A program made the translations under genes and the position numbers. From positions 1 to 12,385 of the forward strand of contig JACMOT010000060.1 in NCBI GenBank assembly GCA_014377915.1: a stretch of DNA of 12,385 nt, given 5' to 3'. The notes below the pieces were generated by a model. That model ran no database searches and was not told the origin of the DNA. It saw nothing but the letters and a program-made list of their open reading frames with translations. This stretch comes from Tardiphaga sp. Its GTDB lineage: Bacteria > Pseudomonadota > Alphaproteobacteria > Rhizobiales > Xanthobacteraceae. Numbering within the stretch: position 1 is the stretch's first letter; each line of letters begins with the position of its first letter. This document shows, piece after piece, positions 6,972-12,385 of the stretch.

Positions 6972-7903
6972 GCGAACTCATCGCAGAACGAACGGCGGCG
7001 GTCGATGAGACGGCCGCCAAACCGCAATGGCGGCCGATTTCCTATTGGCCGTTCGTGATCCCGGCGATGGTGGTGGTGCTGGCCGTCATCATCTTTCCCT
7101 GGGCCTATACGATCTGGATGAGCCTGCACGAATGGAAGGTCGGCTCACCGCCGGCCTTCGTCGGCTTTGCCAATTATCTGCGGCTGCCGACCGACGCGCG
7201 TTTCGTCGAGTCGGTCTGGCATACGCTGGTCTACACCGCGCTGTCGGTGGCGCTGCCGCTAATCCTCGGCACGCTGGCGGCGGTGATCTTCAACACCAAA
7301 TTTCCGCTGCGCGGCTTTTTCCGCGGGCTGTTCATCCTGCCGATGATGGCGACCCCGGTCGCCATCGCGCTGGTGTGGACGATGATGTTCCATCCGCAGC
7401 TCGGAATTCTCAACTATCTTTTGTCGCTGGTCGGCCTGCCGCCGTCATTGTGGGTGTTTCATCCCGGCACGGCGATCCCGTCGCTGGTGCTGGTCGAGAC
7501 CTGGCAATGGACGCCGCTGGTGATGCTGATCGTTCTCGGTGGACTGTCGGCGATTCCCTCGGAGCCTTATGAAAGCGCGCAGATCGACGGCGCGACGCCG
7601 TGGCAGACCTTTCGCTATATTTCACTGCCGATGATCATGCCGTTCCTGTTCATCGCGGCAATGATCCGCCTGATCGATGCCGTCAAGAGTTTCGACATCA
7701 TTTTCGCCATTACCCAGGGCGGTCCCGGCAGCGCCTCGGAAACCATCAACCTCTATCTCTACAGCGTCGCCTTCGTCTATTACGACGTCGGCTACGCCTC
7801 GGCGATGGTGGTGGTGTTCTTCGCGCTGATCATCGCACTGGCCGGTGCGCTGCTGCATCTGCGCCAGCGTACCCACTGGAACGAATCCGGAGGCAGCGCC
7901 TGA
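6968..7903 (+). CDS. ABC transporter permease, MalF/UgpA type
   Basis: Inner-membrane permease of 311 residues, first of a heterodimeric pair. The start is GTG at 6968, overlapping the TGA of the binding-protein gene as GTGA; longer in-frame readings run back through that gene and are not credible. A hydrophilic N-terminus of about 25 residues is followed by a first helix (about 27-50), a periplasmic loop, and a helix cluster from about 83 to 300, six segments in all. The EAA loop that docks on the ATPase is visible at about 200-220 (PYESAQIDGATPWQTF followed by RYISLP). The conserved TQGGPGSASETINLYLY stretch near 249-265 is typical of the MalF/UgpA/LacF group. It works with the preceding binding protein and following permease. 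An ATPase subunit is needed but no gene for it is present here. Confidence 0.92.
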   Translation: MSELIAERTAAVDETAAKPQWRPISYWPFVIPAMVVVLAVIIFPWAYTIWMSLHEWKVGSPPAFVGFANYLRLPTDARFVESVWHTLVYTALSVALPLILGTLAAVIFNTKFPLRGFFRGLFILPMMATPVAIALVWTMMFHPQLGILNYLLSLVGLPPSLWVFHPGTAIPSLVLVETWQWTPLVMLIVLGGLSAIPSEPYESAQIDGATPWQTFRYISLPMIMPFLFIAAMIRLIDAVKSFDIIFAITQGGPGSASETINLYLYSVAFVYYDVGYASAMVVVFFALIIALAGALLHLRQRTHWNESGGSA

Positions 7904-7905
7904 CC

Positions 7906-8718
7906 ATGCGGATTCTGCTCAACAAGATCGGCCTGACTTTCGCGATCCTCGTCATCGTGTCGCCGGCGGTGCTGTTCTTCCTCTGGATGATCTCGCTATC
8001 TATCAAGTTCGAGATCGACAATGCCTCCTATCCGCCGGTGTTCATCCCTGATCGCTTCAACTGGGGAAATTACGCCGCGGTGCTCGAATCCAAGCGGTTC
8101 ATGACCTATCTGTTCAACACGGTGATCGTCACCGGCTCGGCGACCCTGTTCGCGCTGCTGGTCGGCGTGCCGGCGGGCTACGGCATTGCGCGCATGCGCG
8201 CCCGCAAGGCGGCGGTTGTGATCCTGATCGCCCGTATCACACCGGGGCTGTCCTATCTGATCCCGCTGTTCCTGCTGTTCCAGTGGCTCGGCCTGCTCGG
8301 CACGCTGTGGCCGCAGATCATCATCCACCTCGTGGTGACCGTCCCGATCGTGATCTGGATCATGATCGGCTATTTCGAGACCACGCCGATGGAGTTGGAA
8401 GAATCTGCGATCATTGACGGCGCGACCCGCTGGCAGGTGTTCCGCCACGTCGCGCTGCCGATCGCGCGGCCCGGCATCGCGGTCGCCTTCATCCTGTCGG
8501 TGATCTTCTCGTGGAATAATTTCGTGTTCGGCATCGTGCTGGCCGGCCGCGAGACGCGGACGCTGCCGGTCGCCGTCTACAACATGATCTCGTTCGACCA
8601 GTTGAGCTGGGGACCGCTCGCAGCCGCCGCGCTGATCGTGACGTTTCCCGTGCTGCTGCTGACGGTGTTCGCGCAGCGACAGATCGTGGCCGGGCTGACG
8701 GCCGGCGCGGTGAAGTGA
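7906..8718 (+). CDS. ABC transporter permease, MalG/UgpE type
   Basis: Inner-membrane permease of 270 residues, second of the pair. The ATG at 7906 lies two bases after the stop of the preceding permease gene, with GGAGG at 7889-7893 (spacing 12 bases, slightly long). Six hydrophobic segments are visible: about 8-32, 68-95, 102-127, 134-157, 190-213 and 238-257. The EAA loop at about 164-184 reads LEESAIIDGATRWQVFRHVA, and a FSWNNFVFGIVLAG stretch (201-214) marks the MalG/UgpE group. The C-terminus FAQRQIVAGLTAGAVK is a classic end of this family. It is the last gene of the rightward operon; the next gene is convergent and unrelated, so the operon ends without its own ATPase gene. Confidence 0.92.
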   Translation: MRILLNKIGLTFAILVIVSPAVLFFLWMISLSIKFEIDNASYPPVFIPDRFNWGNYAAVLESKRFMTYLFNTVIVTGSATLFALLVGVPAGYGIARMRARKAAVVILIARITPGLSYLIPLFLLFQWLGLLGTLWPQIIIHLVVTVPIVIWIMIGYFETTPMELEESAIIDGATRWQVFRHVALPIARPGIAVAFILSVIFSWNNFVFGIVLAGRETRTLPVAVYNMISFDQLSWGPLAAAALIVTFPVLLLTVFAQRQIVAGLTAGAVK

Positions 8719-8734
8719 CGGCGCGCTTGCGCCC

Positions 8735-8783
8735 TCATCCCGGGGCGAGAGTAGCGCAAGTGGCGCGCGAACCCGGGATCCAG
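8735..8783. repeat. Palindromic intergenic repeat, copy 1
   Basis: ATCCCGGG (8737-8744) pairs with CCCGGGAT (8772-8779). A second, interleaved pairing joins CTTGCGC (8726-8732) and GCGCAAG (8754-8760). The general form, an ATTCCGGGGCG-like left end and a GCGAACCCGGAAT-like right end, is a style common between Bradyrhizobium genes. It lies 16 bases after the permease stop and may end transcription. Confidence 0.6.
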
Positions 8784-8800
8784 AGATGTTCATCACCGAT

Positions 8801-8856
8801 GTCATTCCGGGGCGCGGGCGGCGTTAGCCGAACGCGAATACGGAATCCGGCGATGG
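8801..8856. repeat. Palindromic intergenic repeat, copy 2
   Basis: ATTCCG (8804-8809) pairs with CGGAAT (8841-8846). The left end CATTCCGGGGCGCG and right end ACGCGAATACGGAATCC resemble copy 1 in the same orientation. The middle also contains a small GGCGTTAGCC stem. Confidence 0.6.
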
Positions 8857-8867
8857 CAAGCTGAACA

Positions 8868-8919
8868 TTTCGGGATTCCGGGGTCGTTCGGGCTGCGCCC
8901 TCACGCCCCGGAGTGACAG
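8868..8919. repeat. Palindromic intergenic repeat, copy 3, inverted
   Basis: CCGGGG (8878-8883) pairs with CCCCGG (8906-8911). Read on the minus strand it begins TGTCACTCCGGGGCG and ends with a CCCCGGAATCCCG end, so it is the same element in the opposite direction to copies 1 and 2. It ends about seven bases past the nasC stop and could act as a terminator for nasC. Confidence 0.6.
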
Positions 8920-8925
8920 TGTTGC

Positions 8926-11637
8926 TCAGTTCGCTGCCGCCAACTGCATCGATACCTCGGGTCCACTCATCACCGCGCCGGCAATCAAGCGCTTCAATTC
9001 CGGAATGCAGGAGCCGCAATTGGTGCCGGCCTTGAGCCGCGTGCCGATCTCGGCCGCCGTCCCCGCCCCCGCCGCGATGGCTTCGCAGATCGTATTGCGG
9101 CCAACGCCAAAGCAGGCGCAGACGATCGGGCCGGCGCTGGCATGGCCATCGGCGGATTGGCCGGACAGCAGCATGCGACGGGCGTCATCGTCGAGCGCGC
9201 CTTGCGCAAACAGCGCTTTCACGGCGTCCCAGTCGAGCGCATCGGCCGTCGGACCGATGAACAGGCAGGTTTCGATCCGGTCACCGTCAAAAGACGCCGC
9301 GCGAAACACGCCGCGCCTGGCATCGACAAACTCGGCAACGTCGCTGCCGGGCAGCGGCCGCAGCCAATCCTGCCACGTCACCAGATCGGCATTGTCCGAG
9401 ATCAGATAGCCGACGCCGCCGGTGACGGCGACGCGCGCCCACAGCGCGGTCGGCGGCAGCGCCAGCGGCGTGCGCGACAACACAAAACCGCGCTGCGCGA
9501 ACAGATGCGGCGCGATCGAGACCGGCGTCGCCTTGTTTTCGGGCTGGCCGGAAAACGGATCGATAAACGGCGCCACCAGCGCGCCGACCCGGGCAAAGGA
9601 TGCGGTCTCGTCGTTCCAATGGATCGGCGCGAACAGCATGCCGCGCTGCTGCCGCTCGCTGACCACCACTCTCAGAATGCAATGGCCGTAATCCGTCGCA
9701 AGCCTGGCGTGGCCACCGTCCATGACTCCTGCCTGCACCGCATCGTCGGGATGGATCTCGACAAAGGACTCCGGCAGATGCTGGCCGAGCCGCGGGCTCA
9801 GCCCGGTGCGGGTCATGGTGTGCCACTGGTCGCGAACGCGCCCGGTGTTCAGCCGCAACGGCCGCGCCGGCGATGTCGCGCTGCGCAGCGCCGGCACGTC
9901 GACCACGACAAAGCGGGCACGGCGGTCCTTGGCGTAGAAGCCGCCGTCGGCAAAGAAACGCGGTCGCGGCTGCGTGGTGCCTTCGCGGATCGGCCACAGC
10001 ACCGGCGCCATGATATCGAAGCCCTCGTCGGTGACCTTCATCAGGCCGCCAATGTCGAAATCGCGGCTGCCATTGTTCTCGAAGCCCGACAGGCTGGCGT
10101 GCTCGCGAAAAATATCCGCGGCGGAAGTGTAGGCAAAGCTCGCGCCGAAACCGAGACGTGTGGCCACCTCGCTCAGGATCCACCAGTCCGGCCTGGCCTC
10201 GCCGGCCGGCTTCAGGAACGATCGTTGCCGCGACACCCGGCGTTCGGAATTGGTCACTGTGCCGGATTTCTCGCCCCAGGCATGGGCCGGTAGCAGCACA
10301 TGCGCGCCGGCCTTCATGGTGTCGTTCGACGCCACGTTCTCCGAGACGACAAATAGTTCAAGCTTGCGCAACGCCGCGCGCACGGCGTCGGCGTCCGGCA
10401 GCGACACCGCGGGGTTGGTGCCAATCACCCACAAAGCCTTGGTCTCGCCGCGCGCGACGGCTTCGAACATCTGCACCGCCTTGAGTCCCTCATGGGTGGC
10501 GATGCGCGGCGCCTTCCAGAACCGGCGCACCCGGTCGATATCGGGCGGCGTGAAACCCATATGCGCGGCGAGCTGGTTGGCCAGACCCCCGACTTCGCGG
10601 CCGCCCATCGCATTGGGCTGCCCGGTGAGTGAAAATGGCCCCGCCCCAACCTTGCCGATCCGGCCGGTGGCGAGATGGCAATTGAGAATGGCGTTGACCT
10701 TGTCGGTCCCCTGCGCCGACTGGTTGACGCCCTGCGAATACAGCGTGACCACCCGCGGCGTGGTGCGGAACAGATGGAAGAAGGTGGCGACGTCGGATTC
10801 ATGAAGGCCGGTCGCCAGCGCCGTCGCCATCACATTGCCGGCAATGCTCCGGGCGCGCGCGAGCGCCTCGTCGAAACCGGCGGTATGGGCATCGATGTAA
10901 GCCCGATCCAGTGCGTCGTGATCGGCAAGATGCGCCAGCAGGCCGCTGAACAGCGCGGTATCGGTACCCGGCTTCAGGCCGAGAAACAGATCGCCGTCGC
11001 CGACCGTATCGGTGCGGCGCGGATCGATCACGACGATGCGGGCACCGCGACTCTGCTTGTTCGCCAGCATCCGCTGATACAGGACAGGATGGCACCAGGC
11101 GGCATTGGCGCCGACCAGCACCAACAGATCAGCCTGATCAAGATCCTCATAGCAGCCCGGCACCGTATCGGCGCCAAACGCGCGACGATGCCCGGCCACC
11201 GAGGACGACATGCACAACCGTGAATTGGTATCGACATTGGCGCTGCCGATGAATCCCTTCATCAGCTTGTTGGCGACGTAGTAATCTTCCGTCAGCAACT
11301 GGCCGGACAGATAGAACGCCACCGATTCCGGACCATGCTGCTTGATAATGCTCCTGAAGCGATCGGCTACATGGTCGAGCGCGGTGGTCCACGCCACCCG
11401 CCGCATGTCTCCGGTCTCTTCACGCACCATCGGATGCAACAGGCGTTCGCCGAGCCCCAGCGTCTCGCCAAGCGCGGAGCCTTTCGAGCACAGCCGGCCG
11501 AAATTGGCGGGATGCTCGGGATCGCCGGCGATCGCGGCACCACCGGCGCCATCGGGCGTCGCCAGCACGCCGCAGCCGACGCCGCAATACGGGCAGGTGG
11601 TTCGAGTGGCGCGCAGGTCGGGATCAATCACCGTCAT
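8926..11637 (-). CDS. nasC: Assimilatory nitrate reductase, molybdopterin catalytic subunit
   Basis: Cytoplasmic enzyme of 903 residues reducing nitrate to nitrite for assimilation. It belongs to the bis-MGD (DMSO reductase) family, NasA/NasC branch. The N-terminal 4Fe-4S site is C15-x2-C18-x3-C22 with C50 (GRLCSKG). The likely molybdenum ligand is C142 in NSRLCMSSSVAGH, by analogy with NapA/NasA. The molybdopterin core and the dinucleotide-binding domain (LNTGRVRDQWHTMTRTG) follow. The C-terminus has a BFD-like 2Fe-2S domain (C840, C842, C874, C877; C-x-C-x31-C-x2-C, with TNCGSC), as in long NasA forms that take electrons from a reductase partner. The ATG at 11637 is preceded seven bases upstream by GAGG (11648-11645) and overlaps the flp-like stop by one base. 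A reading from 11727 would add 30 residues inside the upstream gene and is rejected. In Bradyrhizobium diazoefficiens the orthologous gene is called nasC. Confidence 0.93.
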   Translation of the reverse strand: MTVIDPDLRATRTTCPYCGVGCGVLATPDGAGGAAIAGDPEHPANFGRLCSKGSALGETLGLGERLLHPMVREETGDMRRVAWTTALDHVADRFRSIIKQHGPESVAFYLSGQLLTEDYYVANKLMKGFIGSANVDTNSRLCMSSSVAGHRRAFGADTVPGCYEDLDQADLLVLVGANAAWCHPVLYQRMLANKQSRGARIVVIDPRRTDTVGDGDLFLGLKPGTDTALFSGLLAHLADHDALDRAYIDAHTAGFDEALARARSIAGNVMATALATGLHESDVATFFHLFRTTPRVVTLYSQGVNQSAQGTDKVNAILNCHLATGRIGKVGAGPFSLTGQPNAMGGREVGGLANQLAAHMGFTPPDIDRVRRFWKAPRIATHEGLKAVQMFEAVARGETKALWVIGTNPAVSLPDADAVRAALRKLELFVVSENVASNDTMKAGAHVLLPAHAWGEKSGTVTNSERRVSRQRSFLKPAGEARPDWWILSEVATRLGFGASFAYTSAADIFREHASLSGFENNGSRDFDIGGLMKVTDEGFDIMAPVLWPIREGTTQPRPRFFADGGFYAKDRRARFVVVDVPALRSATSPARPLRLNTGRVRDQWHTMTRTGLSPRLGQHLPESFVEIHPDDAVQAGVMDGGHARLATDYGHCILRVVVSERQQRGMLFAPIHWNDETASFARVGALVAPFIDPFSGQPENKATPVSIAPHLFAQRGFVLSRTPLALPPTALWARVAVTGGVGYLISDNADLVTWQDWLRPLPGSDVAEFVDARRGVFRAASFDGDRIETCLFIGPTADALDWDAVKALFAQGALDDDARRMLLSGQSADGHASAGPIVCACFGVGRNTICEAIAAGAGTAAEIGTRLKAGTNCGSCIPELKRLIAGAVMSGPEVSMQLAAAN

Positions 11638-12385
11638 CACGCCGCCTCGGCAAGCGAGCGGCCGAACATCATGTTCGCGCGAACAGCATCCACCGACGCG
11701 CCGCCGCGGATCAATTGGAGATACCACAGCGCATCCCGGGTATCACCCACCAGCACCGCGCCAGTGAGACGGCCACCGGCGATCACCAGCTTCTTGTAGA
11801 TGCCACGTCTGATATCATTCAGCAGCAGCGTCTCGCTACCTTCCGCCGCCATGAAATCTCCGGCTGAAAACACGCTGACGCCGGAAACCTTCAGGTTGGT
11901 GGCGAGCACGCTGCCGGCATAGGCCGCGGCCCGGCCCGCCAGGTGGTGCGCCAGCACTTTCGCCTGCTCATAGGCTGGCTCGACCAGACCGTAACAGGTA
12001 CCGCGATGTTCGGCGCATTCGCCGAGGGCAAAGATATTGCCGCTATCGGTCGCCATCTGGTCGTCGACGACGATGCCGCGATTGACGGCCATGCCGGCAT
12101 CCCTGGCGAGCGATGTATTCGGGCGAATGCCCGCGGCGAAGATCACCGCGTCCGCTTCGAGCTTGCGGCCATCCTTCAATTCGACGCCTTCGACCTTGTC
12201 GATGCCGTAGATATTCGCCGTGTTGGCGTTAAGCAGAACGGTGACGCCCTTGTGCTCGACCAGCGTCTTCAGCAGCGCCGCCGCGGCGGCATCGAGTTGC
12301 CGCTCCATCAAGCGGTCCATCAGATGAATCAGCGTGACGCAGGCGCCGGCCTTGGCAAGGCCATAGGCCGCTTCCAGCCCGAGCA
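11637..12385 (-). CDS. flp: FAD-dependent NAD(P)H oxidoreductase (Flp/NirB N-terminal type), 5' end cut by window
   Basis: Cytoplasmic flavoprotein; the last 248 residues are present and the frame is open to the right edge. At the edge there is the end of the NAD-binding Rossmann motif (LGLEAAYGLAKAGACVTLIH), then the FAD/NAD domain with VIFAAGIRPNTSLARDAGM and the FAD-binding IFALGECAEHRG stretch. It closes with a C-terminal domain ending in RANMMFGRSLAEAA. It most resembles the flavin part of NAD(P)H nitrite reductase NirB. However, it stops here without the 2Fe-2S and siroheme domains of NirB, so it is a stand-alone reductase. The gene immediately precedes nasC with a one-base TGA/ATG overlap, so the two are co-translated. 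In the Bradyrhizobium narK-bjgb-flp-nasC operon, Flp passes electrons from NAD(P)H to NasC and to the haemoglobin Bjgb. That role is inferred here from order and fold. The upstream genes are outside the window. Confidence 0.85.
   Translation of the reverse strand, partial: LGLEAAYGLAKAGACVTLIHLMDRLMERQLDAAAAALLKTLVEHKGVTVLLNANTANIYGIDKVEGVELKDGRKLEADAVIFAAGIRPNTSLARDAGMAVNRGIVVDDQMATDSGNIFALGECAEHRGTCYGLVEPAYEQAKVLAHHLAGRAAAYAGSVLATNLKVSGVSVFSAGDFMAAEGSETLLLNDIRRGIYKKLVIAGGRLTGAVLVGDTRDALWYLQLIRGGASVDAVRANMMFGRSLAEAA

Noticed and set aside
9142..10293. Open frame of 383 codons on the plus strand inside nasC
   Set aside because: Antisense to a clearly coding nitrate reductase gene, rich in Arg/Gln/His as expected for a shadow frame.
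11638..11727. N-terminal extension of nasC by 30 residues
   Set aside because: It lies wholly within the upstream flavoprotein gene. The shorter start has a GAGG site, makes a tight stop/start overlap and places the first cysteine motif at the usual position.
11637..12385. NAD(P)H nitrite reductase large subunit NirB
   Set aside because: The flavin domains match, but the reading frame ends before any 2Fe-2S or siroheme domain, and nasC follows directly.

Overview
The window is GC-rich alphaproteobacterial DNA. Codon use, gene content and a family of palindromic intergenic repeats point to Bradyrhizobium or a close relative in the Nitrobacteraceae. This assignment comes from gene content and style, not from a marker gene. 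Most of the window is about getting nitrogen into the cell and sensing it. All genes look intact. Two are cut by the window edges: urtA at its 3' end and the flp-like gene at its 5' end.

Left part (1-5472). A urea or short-chain amide ABC binding protein (UrtA type) is read leftward. Divergent from it, across a 159 bp gap, lies a two-gene signalling unit. The first gene encodes a 1123-residue hybrid histidine kinase. Its N-terminal half is a complete NCS1-type (nucleobase/allantoin/hydantoin) permease fold. A cysteine-rich knuckle, two more membrane helices, a HisKA/HATPase core, a receiver domain and a helical tail follow. The second gene overlaps it and encodes a NarL/LuxR-type response regulator. 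The divergent gap holds a 41 bp nested inverted repeat almost exactly midway between the two start codons. The core of this repeat has the 7-2-7 heptamer geometry known from NarL-class regulators. The simplest reading is that a transporter-like receptor senses a small nitrogenous compound and, through its regulator, controls urtA and possibly itself. This is the most interesting part of the window.

Middle part (5473-8718). A 176 bp gap carries a possible terminator stem, a weak promoter candidate and two small leader hairpins. It leads into a tightly packed ABC importer operon: a Tat-exported family-1 binding protein and two MalF/MalG-type permeases. No ATPase gene accompanies them, so the ATP-binding subunit must be encoded elsewhere or shared. 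The substrate cannot be read from the sequence.

Right part (8719-12385). The convergent gap (8719-8925) is filled with three degenerate palindromic repeats. Beyond it, read leftward, are the assimilatory nitrate reductase catalytic subunit (nasC/nasA type, with an N-terminal 4Fe-4S site and a C-terminal BFD-like 2Fe-2S domain) and, just upstream with a one-base stop/start overlap, a FAD-dependent NAD(P)H oxidoreductase resembling Flp. This matches the 3' end of the narK-bjgb-flp-nasC nitrate assimilation operon described in Bradyrhizobium diazoefficiens.
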